Shown here: in pieces, positions 44,641-52,856 of the stretch | How positions within the stretch are numbered: position 1 is the first letter of the stretch | Layout of the letters: each line of letters starts with the position of its first letter | Source: Crenobacter intestini | GTDB lineage: Bacteria > Pseudomonadota > Gammaproteobacteria > Burkholderiales > Chromobacteriaceae | Direction of reading: 5' to 3' | DNA: 64,000 nt | Assembly: GCF_004919095.1 (NCBI RefSeq) | Contig: NZ_STGJ01000010.1 | Span: 62,001-126,000 of the forward strand | Translations under genes and position numbers: made by a program | Notes under the pieces: model-generated | Told to the model about the DNA's origin: nothing | What the model saw: only the letters and a program-made list of their open reading frames with translations | The model's database searches: none

Positions 44641-45525
44641 ATGAGCGTTCTCGTTAACAAAGACACGAAGGTGCTGGTGCAGGGTTTCACCGGCAAGAAC
44701 GGCACGTTCCACGCCGAGCAGGCGCTGAAGTGCGGCACCAAGGTGGTGGGCGGCGTGACCCCGGGCAAGGGCGGTTCCGAGCACCTGGGCCTGCCGGTGT
44801 TCAACACCATGAAGGATGCGGTGCGCGAGACCCAGGCTGACGCTTCGGTGATCTACGTACCCGCAGCGTTCGCCAAGGACTCCATCCTCGAGGCGATCGA
44901 CTCTGGCGTGAAGCTGGTGGTGTGCATCACCGAAGGCGTGCCGACGCTGGACATGCTGTACGTGAAGAAGGCCGTCGACGAAGCGGGCGTGCGCCTGATC
45001 GGCCCGAACTGCCCCGGCATCATCACCCCGGGCGAGTGCAAGATCGGCATCATGCCGTGGCACATCCACAACCCGGGCCGCATCGGCATCGTGTCGCGCT
45101 CCGGCACGCTGACCTACGAAGCCGTCGCGCAGACCACCGCGCTGGGCCTCGGCCAGTCGACCTGTATCGGCATCGGCGGCGACCCGATCCCGGGCACCAG
45201 CCACATCGACGCGCTCAAGCTGTTCCAGGACGACCCGGACACCGACGCGATCGTGATGATCGGCGAGATCGGCGGCTCGGCCGAAGAAGAAGCGGCCGAG
45301 TTCGCCAAGGCCTACGTGACCAAGCCGGTGGTCGGCTACATTGCCGGCGTCACCGCGCCGAAGGGCAAGCGCATGGGCCACGCCGGCGCGATCATCTCCG
45401 GCGGCAAGGGTACGGCCGAAGAGAAGTTCAAGGCCTTCGAGCGAGCAGGCATCGCCTACACCCGTAGCCCGGCCGAAATCGGCAAGACCATGTATGAACT
45501 GCTCAAGAGCAAGAACATGATCTGA
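44641..45525 (+). CDS. sucD: Succinyl-CoA synthetase alpha subunit
   Basis: 294 residues. CoA-binding [48 protein letters not shown] and the phosphohistidine in [20 protein letters not shown] mark the alpha subunit. It is the last gene of the TCA block and is followed by a strong terminator at 45549. Confidence 0.98.
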   Translation: MSVLVNKDTKVLVQGFTGKNGTFHAEQALKCGTKVVGGVTPGKGGSEHLGLPVFNTMKDAVRETQADASVIYVPAAFAKDSILEAIDSGVKLVVCITEGVPTLDMLYVKKAVDEAGVRLIGPNCPGIITPGECKIGIMPWHIHNPGRIGIVSRSGTLTYEAVAQTTALGLGQSTCIGIGGDPIPGTSHIDALKLFQDDPDTDAIVMIGEIGGSAEEEAAEFAKAYVTKPVVGYIAGVTAPKGKRMGHAGAIISGGKGTAEEKFKAFERAGIAYTRSPAEIGKTMYELLKSKNMI

Positions 45526-45548
45526 TCCGGCACCCGCCGGTCTGCCTG

Positions 45549-45575
45549 AACGCCCCGCCTAGCGGGGCGTTTTTC
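45549..45575 (+). terminator. Intrinsic terminator after sucD
   Basis: AACGCCCCGC-CTA-GCGGGGCGTT followed by TTTT, ending the TCA block. Confidence 0.93.
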
Positions 45576-45644
45576 ATGGGTGTGGCGATGCATGCATCGG
45601 CGCGGCCAGCCTGTGCCCGCGCCGGCGCGGAAAGTGGGCGTGGC

Positions 45645-45686
45645 TTGACCTTGGTCAACCCTGCCATGGGCGCGGTCATCTAATCT
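45645..45686 (+). promoter_or_regulatory. FNR class II promoter of the DUF3149 gene
   Basis: FNR box TTGAC-CTTG-GTCAA at 45645-45658 and -10 element TAATCT at 45681-45686. If transcription starts at 45693, the box centre is at -41.5, the textbook class II activation position. No good -35 hexamer is present, as expected for an activator-dependent promoter. The box is 13/14 identical to the one at 21613. Confidence 0.75.
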
Positions 45687-45721
45687 GACGTTAATCCAAA
45701 TGACATTATCGAGAGGTCGAG

Positions 45722-45850
45722 ATGGAATTGTGGCGTCAGTTGTTGTCCGACGAGGTCGGTGTCGCGAGTCTGGCGGTGATCGGGGTGACGACCGTCATCG
45801 TGTGCGTGATCCTGATGGTCATTTACCAGCGTACCCGGGGCGGCAAGTAG
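45722..45850 (+). CDS. DUF3149 family small membrane protein, 42 residues
   Basis: ATG 45722 to TAG 45848. The peptide starts MELWRQLLSDEVGVASLAVI, has one membrane helix (about 15-35) and ends QRTRGGK, so the C-terminus should be cytoplasmic. The start and size match the DUF3149 family as I remember it; function is unknown. GAGAGG lies at proper distance before the ATG. The upstream FNR box at the class II position predicts induction without oxygen. A terminator follows, so it is a single-gene unit. Confidence 0.8.
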   Translation: MELWRQLLSDEVGVASLAVIGVTTVIVCVILMVIYQRTRGGK

Positions 45851-45874
45851 TTCTTGCAGGAAGGAAGAGCCATT

Positions 45875-45900
45875 GGCGGCCGTGACGGCCGCCTTTTTTT
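45875..45900 (+). terminator. Intrinsic terminator after the DUF3149 gene
   Basis: GGCGGCC-GTGAC-GGCCGCC followed by seven T. Confidence 0.93.
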
Positions 45901-45939
45901 GTTTGCTGCTATATTCATTTATTTTCGCGTGAAACAGAC

Positions 45940-46521
45940 ATGGCACAGGACAGCAGCCGGCCCGACTTCTGGGAAGCCCGCTATCTGGGCGGGGTGAAGC
46001 CCTGGGACAGCGCGGGCGCCATCCCGGCCGCTCTGGCGGCCTTCCTTGCGCGGCAACAGCCGGGCAGGGACGTATTGCTGCCCGGTTGCGGCGCCGCCTA
46101 CGAGGTAGCCTATCTTGCCGACGCCGGCTTTGCGCCGGACGGCGTCGACTTCAGCGAGGCCGCGCTCGCGGCCGCGCGCGACGCACTCGGCCCCTACGCA
46201 CGCCATGTGCGCCAGGCAGACGTGTTCGCGCTGGCCGGGCACTACGACTGGGTATACGAGCGCGCCTTCCTGTGCGCGTTGCCGCCCCGGTTGTGGCCGG
46301 CGTACGCCGAGGCGATGGCGCGCCTGGTCCGCCCCGGCGGGTGGCTTGCCGGCGCGTTCTTTATCGCCGAGCGGCCGAAGGGGCCGCCGTTCGGCGCGAG
46401 CCGGCAGGCGCTTGACGACTTGCTGGGCGGCGCGTTCGACTGCGTGGAGTGCGAGGCGATGGACGACAGCCTGCCGGTGTTTTCCGGCGGGGAGTTCTGG
46501 ATGAGCTGGCGGCGGCGCTGA
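45940..46521 (+). CDS. SAM-dependent methyltransferase, thiopurine methyltransferase (TPMT) family
   Basis: 193 residues. The N-terminal DFWEARYLGGVKPWDSAGA and LLPGCGAAYEVAYLADAGF (SAM-binding loop) followed by VDFSEAALAAAR are typical of the TPMT superfamily, which methylates sulfur, selenium or tellurium compounds. The substrate here is unknown. No strong ribosome binding site is seen before ATG 45940; the AT-rich stretch with TATATT near 45910 may be its promoter. Tail-to-tail with a small membrane protein gene. Confidence 0.8.
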   Translation: MAQDSSRPDFWEARYLGGVKPWDSAGAIPAALAAFLARQQPGRDVLLPGCGAAYEVAYLADAGFAPDGVDFSEAALAAARDALGPYARHVRQADVFALAGHYDWVYERAFLCALPPRLWPAYAEAMARLVRPGGWLAGAFFIAERPKGPPFGASRQALDDLLGGAFDCVECEAMDDSLPVFSGGEFWMSWRRR

Positions 46522-46524
46522 CGC

Positions 46525-46773
46525 TTACGCGTCGGCGCTGAGCACATCGATCGAGACGGCGGCGAGGTAGACCGCGCTTGGCAGCGCGGCAAACAGCCAG
46601 ACGGCGAGCGCGTCGTGCGAGGCGAGCAGGAGGCCGGCGATGCCGATCTCGACGCAGCCGGCAATAAGTGCGAGCTGGCAGTGGCGGGGCGTGACGGCGA
46701 CCCCCTTGAGCTGGCGGCCAAGGACCGGCCAGCAGGCGTGCAGGGCAAGGGCAAGACCAAGCAGGACGGGCAT
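46525..46773 (-). CDS. Small hydrophobic protein, 82 residues, unknown
   Basis: No family recognised. Two to three membrane segments (VLLGLALALHACWPVL, LALIAGCVEIGIAGLLLA, LAVWLFAALPSAVYLAAVSI). AGGAG lies six bases before ATG 46773, so translation is likely. It is 114 bases downstream of the entericidin gene on the same strand and only three bases from the converging methyltransferase gene. Confidence 0.65.
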   Translation of the reverse strand: MPVLLGLALALHACWPVLGRQLKGVAVTPRHCQLALIAGCVEIGIAGLLLASHDALAVWLFAALPSAVYLAAVSIDVLSADA

Positions 46774-46887
46774 GTTCGACTCCTGGTGGCTGCGCCGCCG
46801 TCCCGCGCCAGGCTGCCGGGATACGGCGGCGTTTGCCTGATTATCTACCTATCATTGCCGGCTGTTAAGCCCGCAGCCGCTTGCCGC

Positions 46888-47025
46888 TCACATCTTGGCC
46901 TTCACGTCGTCGGCCGCGTTGCTGACGGCGCTTCCCGCCGCCGAGACATCCTGACCCATCCCCGCCATGGTGTTGCAGGCGGACAGCAGCAAGGTCCCCA
47001 TCAGGACCAGCATGATCGTCTTCAT
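46888..47025 (-). CDS. Entericidin A/B family lipoprotein
   Basis: 45 residues. Lipobox LLLSAC with Cys17, then NTMAGMGQDVSAAGSAVSNA and a lysine-rich end; this pattern (Cys-Asn-Thr-x-x-Gly-x-Gly-x-Asp and Gly-x-Ala-Ile/Val) is the entericidin family. It should be lipidated at the cysteine and sit in a cell-envelope membrane. In E. coli EcnA/EcnB act as antidote and toxin; only one copy is present here. ATG 47025 has GAGGGAA upstream; the frame is open further upstream without meaning. Confidence 0.85.
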   Translation of the reverse strand: MKTIMLVLMGTLLLSACNTMAGMGQDVSAAGSAVSNAADDVKAKM

Positions 47026-47264
47026 CTTGTTCCCTCTCTTGTCGGTGGCGCACGGTGGCCATAGACAACATAGGCCGCGCCGCCGCGCTCCGCCACCACC
47101 GATGGTGGGGTCTTCAGGCTTTCCTGCGCTGAACCTCCTGTTTTTTGATATTTTTTGCTTGGCAACTTGCAGACTGTTGGCAGCTTTTGCTTTATCCTGA
47201 TTAGCCAATTTGAATAAATTATCCCGTCCGAACGGGCCCGCCAACAAAGTCGAAGGGACAAGTC

Positions 47265-48044
47265 ATGAAACACTGGGTCAAGGCAACGATGGTCGCACTC
47301 TCGGTCGTGCTCGCCGCATGCGGCGGCAAGCAGGAGGCCGAACCTGCGCAGGCTGCAGCCGAGCCGCAGGTCTACCGCATGGGCGTGAACGCCGCGTTCG
47401 CGCCGTTTGAGTCGGTCGGCGCCGACGGCAAGCTGCAGGGCTTCGAGATCGAGCTTGCGCAGGCGGTGGCCGACGCGGCCGGCATCAAGGTTCAGATGAG
47501 CAACACCCCGTGGGAAGGGATCTTCAACGGCCTCTCCAACGGTGACAGCGACTTCCTGATGTCGGCGATCACTATCACCGAGCAGCGCAAGGAGTCGATG
47601 GACTTCACCGAGCCCTATTTCGAGGCGACCCAGCTGGTGGTGCTGCCCAAGGGCAAGCAGATCGCCAACGCCGAGGCGCTCAAGGGCATGAAGGTCTCGG
47701 TGCTGACCGGCTCGACCGGCGACACCATCGCGCAGAAGCTGCTGGGCGCGACCAGCACCGACATCAAGCGCTTCGAGTCGCTCGAACTCGCGCTCAAGGA
47801 GCTGGAGAACGGCGGCGTGCAGGCGTCCATCGGCGACAACGGCGTGGTGGCCAACTTCATCAAGTACAACGGCGCCGACAAGCTCGACATCGTCGAGGGC
47901 ATCGACTTCGACAAGGAGTACTACGGCATGGCCGTGCGCAAGGGCGACCAGGCGCTGCTGGACAAGCTGAACGCCGGCATCCGCAAGGTCAAGGAAGACG
48001 GCACCTTCAAGTCCATCCACGACAAGTACTTCGGCCAGAGCTGA
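47265..48044 (+). CDS. Amino-acid ABC transporter substrate-binding lipoprotein
   Basis: 259 residues. Signal peptide with lipobox LAAC (Cys19), so the protein is a membrane-anchored periplasmic binding protein. The SBP_bac_3 fold is shown by YRMGVNAAFAPFESVGADGK, LQGFEIELAQAVADAAGI and MDFTEPYFEATQLVVL, typical of polar amino acid (Gln/Arg/His/Cys) binders. The cognate permease and ATPase genes are not adjacent. A terminator follows at 48066, so it is a single-gene transcript. Confidence 0.9.
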   Translation: MKHWVKATMVALSVVLAACGGKQEAEPAQAAAEPQVYRMGVNAAFAPFESVGADGKLQGFEIELAQAVADAAGIKVQMSNTPWEGIFNGLSNGDSDFLMSAITITEQRKESMDFTEPYFEATQLVVLPKGKQIANAEALKGMKVSVLTGSTGDTIAQKLLGATSTDIKRFESLELALKELENGGVQASIGDNGVVANFIKYNGADKLDIVEGIDFDKEYYGMAVRKGDQALLDKLNAGIRKVKEDGTFKSIHDKYFGQS

Positions 48045-48065
48045 GCCGCAGCGGCAGCTACCGCC

Positions 48066-48092
48066 AATGCCCCGGCGCGTCCGGGGCATTTT
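48066..48092 (+). terminator. Intrinsic terminator after the binding-protein gene
   Basis: AATGCCCCGG-CGCGT-CCGGGGCATT followed by TT. Confidence 0.85.
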
Positions 48093-48158
48093 CATGCGCC
48101 GCTGGTGGGCGGCGGCGAACTGTGGTCAGATCGATATTATTTCGTCATGGGTGGCGAC

Positions 48159-49319
48159 ATGCAGTTGGCAGCAAGGTTGGCGCATATCGCGCCTTTCGAG
48201 GTGATGGCGATCCTCGAGCGCGCCCGCGCGCTGGAGGCGGCGGGGCGAGACGTGATCCACCTGGAGATCGGCGAGCCGGACTTCCCGACGCCGCAGCCCA
48301 TCATCGACGCCGCGCAGGCGGCGCTCTGCGCCGGGCAGACCTTCTACACGCCGGCGCAGGGCTTGCCGGCGCTGCGCGAGGCGATCGCGGCCGACTACCG
48401 GCGCCAGGGCGTGGAACTTGACCCCGCGCGGGTGATCGTGACGCCGGGCGCATCCGGCGCGCTCCTGATCGCCTTGTCGCTGCTGGTGTCGCCGGGCGAT
48501 GGCGTGTTGCTGGCCGACCCGACCTACCCGTGCAACCGCCACTTCGTGCACCTGTTGGGCGGCGACGTGCAAAGCGTCGCGGTGGGGCCGGCCACCCGCT
48601 ACCAGCTGGACGCCGCGCTCGCGCGGGAGGCCTGGCGCGAGCATACGCGCGCGCTGATGGTCGCGACGCCGGCCAACCCGACCGGCACTTCGCTTGACGC
48701 TGCTGAGGTCGCCGCGCTCGGGGCCTTGTGCAAGGAGAGGGGCGCCGGGCTGATCGTCGACGAGATCTACCAGGGGCTCAGCTACGACGGTGCGCCGGTC
48801 AGTGCGCTCGCCGTTGCGCCGGACGCGCTGGTGATCAACAGTTTCTCCAAGACCTGGCAGATGACCGGCTTCAGGCTGGGCTATCTGGTGGTGCCCGACG
48901 CGCTGGTCGAACCGGCGATCCGCCTCGCGCAGAACCTGTTCCTGTGCCCGAGCGCGATCGCGCAGCAGGCGGCGCTGGCCGCGTTCACGCCCGAGGTGGC
49001 CGAGGAGGTCGAGCGCCGCCGCCAAGTGTTCGCGGCCAGGCGCGACTTCTTGCTGGCGGCGCTGCCCAGGCTTGGCTGGCAGTTGCCGGTGAGGCCGGAC
49101 GGCGCGTTCTACGTGTACGCGGACGTGAGCGCGGTGACGGGCGACAGCTACGCTTACTGCGCGCGCATCCTCGAGGAGGCGAACGTCGCGCTGACGCCGG
49201 GGACGGACTTCGGCACGCACCGCGCCGGCGCGCACCTGCGCATCGCGTACACCACCGGCATCGAGCGGCTCGCCGAGGCGATCGAACGCATCGCGGCGCT
49301 GGGCGCGCGTTCAGTCTAG
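48159..49319 (+). CDS. Pyridoxal-phosphate-dependent class I/II aminotransferase
   Basis: 386 residues. Substrate loop HLEIGEPDFPTPQPI, GASGALLIALSLL, ATPANPTGTSL, the PLP lysine in NSFSKTWQMTGFRLGY and a C-terminal arginine in LRIAYTTGIERLAEA identify the aspartate/alanine aminotransferase family. The exact substrate is not certain. ATG 48159 (MQLAARLAHIAPFEV) is preferred; ATG 48147 is possible. The 3' end overlaps the converging murI gene by nine bases. Confidence 0.88.
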   Translation: MQLAARLAHIAPFEVMAILERARALEAAGRDVIHLEIGEPDFPTPQPIIDAAQAALCAGQTFYTPAQGLPALREAIAADYRRQGVELDPARVIVTPGASGALLIALSLLVSPGDGVLLADPTYPCNRHFVHLLGGDVQSVAVGPATRYQLDAALAREAWREHTRALMVATPANPTGTSLDAAEVAALGALCKERGAGLIVDEIYQGLSYDGAPVSALAVAPDALVINSFSKTWQMTGFRLGYLVVPDALVEPAIRLAQNLFLCPSAIAQQAALAAFTPEVAEEVERRRQVFAARRDFLLAALPRLGWQLPVRPDGAFYVYADVSAVTGDSYAYCARILEEANVALTPGTDFGTHRAGAHLRIAYTTGIERLAEAIERIAALGARSV

Positions 49320-50093
49320 GGCCAGCGTCTCGACGCGCGCGTCGCGGCCGAGCACCCGGCCGATGAAGGCCTGCATGTCCGGGGCGCCGGCGGTGGTGAC
49401 GAAGCGGTAGCGGGGCGGCTCGCTAGCGGGCGTCTCCAGCGCGTTCAGCGCGATGAGGCGGTGCACCTGACGGCACACGGCGGAAGCCGGGTCGATCAGC
49501 GTCGCCTGCGGCGCCGCTTCGGCGATCAGGGGCGCGAGGAAGGGGTAGTGGGTGCAGCCGAGCACGATCTGGTCGGTGCGGGTGCCGGCGAGGGGCGAGA
49601 GCGCGCGCGCGACGACCTGGCGAGCGTTGGGGGTATCCAGCTCGCCCGCCTCGACCGCCTCGACAAAGCCGTCGCCCGGCAACAGGCGGATGCGCGCCTG
49701 CTGGCGGTAGCGCGCGGCCAGCTGTTCGAGCTTGTCGCCGGCGAGCGTCGCGCGGGTGGCCAGCACCGCGATCTCGCCGGTCTCGGTCGCGAGCGCGGCG
49801 GGCTTGATCGCCGGCTCCATGCCGATGATGGGCACGTGCGGGTAGCGTGCGCGCAAGGGCGCCGCCGCCGCGCTGGTCGCCGTGTTGCACGCGATCACCA
49901 GCGAGCTTGCACCCTGGTCGAACAGCCAGCGTGCGATGCGCTCGCTGCGCGCGGCGATCTCCTGATGCGAGCGCGGCCCGTACGGGCACCACGCGCGGTC
50001 GGCGAAGTAGATGACCGGCTCGTCAGGCAACTGCCGGGTGAGCTCACGCCACACCGACAACCCGCCGAGTCCCGAATCGAACATGCCGATCAT
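49311..50093 (-). CDS. murI: Glutamate racemase
   Basis: 260 residues. MIGMFDSGLGGLSVWREL, the two catalytic cysteines in VIACNTATSAAA and VLGCTHYPFLAPLI, and the PYGPRS turn are intact. It supplies D-glutamate for peptidoglycan. It lies 60 bases downstream of apbC on the same strand with a perfect stem-loop between. Confidence 0.96.
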   Translation of the reverse strand: MIGMFDSGLGGLSVWRELTRQLPDEPVIYFADRAWCPYGPRSHQEIAARSERIARWLFDQGASSLVIACNTATSAAAAPLRARYPHVPIIGMEPAIKPAALATETGEIAVLATRATLAGDKLEQLAARYRQQARIRLLPGDGFVEAVEAGELDTPNARQVVARALSPLAGTRTDQIVLGCTHYPFLAPLIAEAAPQATLIDPASAVCRQVHRLIALNALETPASEPPRYRFVTTAGAPDMQAFIGRVLGRDARVETLALD

Positions 50094-50125
50094 GCCTTGA
50101 ATCCTGCCTGGGTGTGTCTGAAAGC

Positions 50126-50145
50126 GGCGCGGGCATGCCCGCGCC
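50126..50145 (-). other. Stem-loop between apbC and murI
   Basis: The perfect 20-bp palindrome GGCGCGGGCATGCCCGCGCC lies in the 60-base gap. On the minus strand it is followed by GCTTTC, a poor U-tract, so it may be a weak terminator. Confidence 0.5.
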
Positions 50146-50153
50146 GGCGGCCT

Positions 50154-51245
50154 TTAGCCGTTCTGGATGACGATCTTCGGGAAGCGACCGGAGAAGTCCT
50201 GCGCCTTTTCGCCGACCTTGACCGCGACCTTGCGCGCGATCGCCTTGTAGGTGGCGGCCAGTTCCCCGTCCGGGTCGGCGACCAGGGTCGGCGTGCCAGC
50301 GTCGACCGCCTCGCGGATACGGATGTCCAGCGGCAGCGCGCCAAGCACCTCGACGCCGAAGTCGGCCGCCATCTTCGACGCGCCGCCCTCGCCGAAGATG
50401 TGTTCGGCGTGGCCGCAGTTGGAGCACACGTGGATCGCCATGTTCTCCACCAGCCCCAGCACCGGCACGCCGACCTTCTGGAACATGGTGTAGCCCTTGC
50501 GCGCGTCCAGGAGCGCGATGTCCTGCGGCGTGGTGACGACGATGGCACCGGTGACCGGCACCTTTTGCGACAGCGTCAGTTGGATGTCGCCGGTGCCCGG
50601 CGGCATGTCGATGACCAGGTAGTCGAGGTCGTCCCAGCGGGTGTCGTTCAACAGTTGCTGCAGCGCCTGGCTGACCATCGGGCCGCGCCACACCATCGCC
50701 TGGTCGGGGTCGACCAGAAAGCCGATCGACATCACCTGCACGCCGTGGCTGAGCACCGGGGCGAGCCCCTTCTCTTCGAGCAATTCCGGCTTGGCGTCGG
50801 CGACGCCCATCATCAGGGGCTGCGACGGGCCGTAGATGTCGGCGTCGAGCAAGCCGACCCGCGCGCCCTCGGCCGCGAGCGCCAGCGCCAGGTTGACCGC
50901 GGTGGTCGACTTGCCGACGCCGCCCTTGCCCGAGGCGACCACCACGATGTTCTTGACGCCGGGCAGAAGCGGCACGCCGCGCTGCACGCTGTGGCTGACG
51001 ATCTGGCTTCTGGCCGTCACCTCGACCTTGCGTCCGCCCGCGATGGGCGCAAGCGCCGCCTCGAAGCGCTCGCGCACGGCGTCAAGCTGGCTGGCGGCCG
51101 GGTAGGGCAGCACCACGTCGAGTGCGAGGGTGTGCGCGTCGATGCGCGGCGGCTTGATCGCCTTGCCGGCGACGTAGGGTTTGCCTGTGTTGGGGTCGAC
51201 GAGGGTACTCACGGCATCGAGTACGGTCTGTGCGGTCAGTTCCAT
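50154..51245 (-). CDS. apbC: Iron-sulfur cluster carrier protein ApbC (Mrp/NBP35 family)
   Basis: 363 residues. An N-terminal DUF59/MIP18-like domain (about 1-90, TAQTVLDAVSTLVDPNTGKP) is followed by the P-loop ATPase with the deviant Walker A VVASGKGGVGKSTTAVN, switch DADIYGPSQPLMMG and the cluster-binding CSNCGHAEHIFG (CxxC). It carries [4Fe-4S] clusters to target proteins. I place the start at ATG 51245 (MELTAQ), with AAGGAG 11 bases upstream; ATG 51305 (MFSKIL) is possible but has no ribosome binding site. Confidence 0.95.
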   Translation of the reverse strand: MELTAQTVLDAVSTLVDPNTGKPYVAGKAIKPPRIDAHTLALDVVLPYPAASQLDAVRERFEAALAPIAGGRKVEVTARSQIVSHSVQRGVPLLPGVKNIVVVASGKGGVGKSTTAVNLALALAAEGARVGLLDADIYGPSQPLMMGVADAKPELLEEKGLAPVLSHGVQVMSIGFLVDPDQAMVWRGPMVSQALQQLLNDTRWDDLDYLVIDMPPGTGDIQLTLSQKVPVTGAIVVTTPQDIALLDARKGYTMFQKVGVPVLGLVENMAIHVCSNCGHAEHIFGEGGASKMAADFGVEVLGALPLDIRIREAVDAGTPTLVADPDGELAATYKAIARKVAVKVGEKAQDFSGRFPKIVIQNG

Positions 51246-51458
51246 GGCGGCGGTTTCTCCTTGCGCGTCTTTGGCGCTGAAGTGGGCGAGGATCTTGGAA
51301 AACATGGGTGGGCTGAAGTCGCTATGGCTGCTTGTTCTGTTAGGCGTGGCGGATGCCGGCTGCTGGCGCGATGATACGACGAGCAAGATGGCATTGTGAA
51401 CCATCGCGCTCGCCGGCAATGCGCTGTGGGTAAAAGCGCGGGCGGCTCTGGCCGCCCG

Positions 51459-51489
51459 GGGCGCGCGGGCGTAGAATCGCGCCCTTTTT
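51459..51489 (+). other. Terminator-like stem-loop in the leader of the MFS gene
   Basis: GGGCGCG (51459-51465) and CGCGCCC (51478-51484) flank a 12-base loop and are followed by five T, 41 bases before the MFS start. The loop contains TAGAAT (51472-51477), which could instead be a -10 element. The 284-base gap 51246-51529 shows nothing else except the stem GGGCGGC-TCTG-GCCGCCC just upstream. Confidence 0.4.
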
Positions 51490-51529
51490 CCCTTTGCTGT
51501 GCGCGCGACGCGCGCCCGATCTTTACAGA

Positions 51530-52795
51530 ATGAACAAAGCCCATCCCCGCATTTCCCTGCTGTTCCCGCTGGCCCTCGTGCTGTTCGAGTTCGCCGTCTA
51601 CATCTGCAACGACATGGTGCAGCCAGCGATGCTCGCCGTCACCCGCGAATTCGCGGTCGACGTGTCGTGGGCGCCGCTGTCGATGACTGCCTTCCTTGCC
51701 GGCGGCGCCTTGCTGCCGTGGCTGACCGGCCCGCTGTCCGACCGCATCGGCCGCCGTCCGGTGCTGTTGTTCGGCGTCGCGTGGTTCACGCTGGCGTGCC
51801 TTGCGACTTATCTGGTCGACGACATCGAGAGCTTCATGGCGCTGCGCGTGCTGCAGGGGGTGGGGCTCTGCTTCATCAACGCGGTCGGCTACGCCGCCGT
51901 GCAGGAAGCCTTCCCGGAAAACACCGCGGTGCGCGTGACCGCGCTGATGGCGAACGTCGCGCTGATCGCGCCCCTGGCCGGCCCGCTGGCCGGCGCGACG
52001 CTGATCGAGTTCGCGCCGTGGCGTCTGGGTTTCGCGATGATCGCCGCTGTGTCCTTCATCGCGCTGATCGGCCTTGCCTGCTTCATGCCGGAGACGGTCA
52101 AGCCCAGCCACGACAAACTGCCGCTCTCCGCCTTCGCGCGCGACTACCGCAAGGTGTTCACCAACCGCCGCTTCGTGCTCTCCGCGCTGTGCATCCCGCT
52201 GATCGCGATGCCGCTGATGGGCTGGATCGCGCTCTCGCCGGTGCTGCTGATCGAGGACCTGGGCCTGACGTCGTTCGAGTACGGCGTGCTGCAGGTGCCG
52301 GTGTTCGGCGGCCTGATCCTCGGTAACCTGGTGTTGGCGGCGGTTGCCGAGCGCTGGCCGCTCGGCCGCTCGGCGCTGCTCGCCCGCGGGCCGGTCGCGT
52401 TGGGTGTCGCCGTGCTGCTGGGCGGCGTGCTGTTCTCGGATGCGCCGCAGTACTGGATGGCCGGCGGCATGACGCTGATGGCGTTCGCCGAGGGCATGGC
52501 CTTCGGCGTGCTCTACCGTTTCGCGCTGACTTCGTGCGACGAGGGCAAGGGCACGGTGTCGGCGGCGATGAGCATGCTGTGCATGGGCGCCTACGCGCTG
52601 GGCATCGAGACGCTGCGCTGGGCGTACCGCGCCGGTGGGCTCGCCGGCTTCGGCGCGCTGGCGCTTGGCTACGCGCTGGCCTTCGCCTTGCTGGCCAGCC
52701 GCATGGTGCCGCTGGCGATGGCGGCGCGTGCAGAGCCTGCGCCGCAGCCGGAAGCCGCCGAGGGCGAGCTTGCGCTGTGCGCGGAGCAGGGCTGA
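51530..52795 (+). CDS. MFS transporter of the MdfA/CmlA drug-efflux type
   Basis: 421 residues with 12 predicted membrane helices. The first helix region MLAVTREFAVDVSWAPLSMT, the motif A loop GPLSDRIGRRPVLL, and PLAGPLAGATLIEF (motif C region) match 12-helix H+ antiporters such as MdfA. An acidic residue in the first helix (FEFAVYICNDM) resembles the functional Glu26 of MdfA. It may export drugs or metabolites. ATG 51530 is chosen at the conserved start. metG follows after 61 bases with its own promoter. Confidence 0.87.
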   Translation: MNKAHPRISLLFPLALVLFEFAVYICNDMVQPAMLAVTREFAVDVSWAPLSMTAFLAGGALLPWLTGPLSDRIGRRPVLLFGVAWFTLACLATYLVDDIESFMALRVLQGVGLCFINAVGYAAVQEAFPENTAVRVTALMANVALIAPLAGPLAGATLIEFAPWRLGFAMIAAVSFIALIGLACFMPETVKPSHDKLPLSAFARDYRKVFTNRRFVLSALCIPLIAMPLMGWIALSPVLLIEDLGLTSFEYGVLQVPVFGGLILGNLVLAAVAERWPLGRSALLARGPVALGVAVLLGGVLFSDAPQYWMAGGMTLMAFAEGMAFGVLYRFALTSCDEGKGTVSAAMSMLCMGAYALGIETLRWAYRAGGLAGFGALALGYALAFALLASRMVPLAMAARAEPAPQPEAAEGELALCAEQG

Positions 52796-52814
52796 GGCGA
52801 GCATCGCCGGGCGC

Positions 52815-52823
52815 TGATATAAT
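52815..52823 (+). promoter_or_regulatory. Extended -10 promoter of metG
   Basis: TGA-TATAAT (TG at 52815-52816, TATAAT at 52818-52823), a perfect -10 with the extended TGn. No good -35 is visible. Start expected near 52830. Confidence 0.6.
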
Positions 52824-52856
52824 CGGCCGATTGGTTTTCCGGTTCAGGACAGACAG

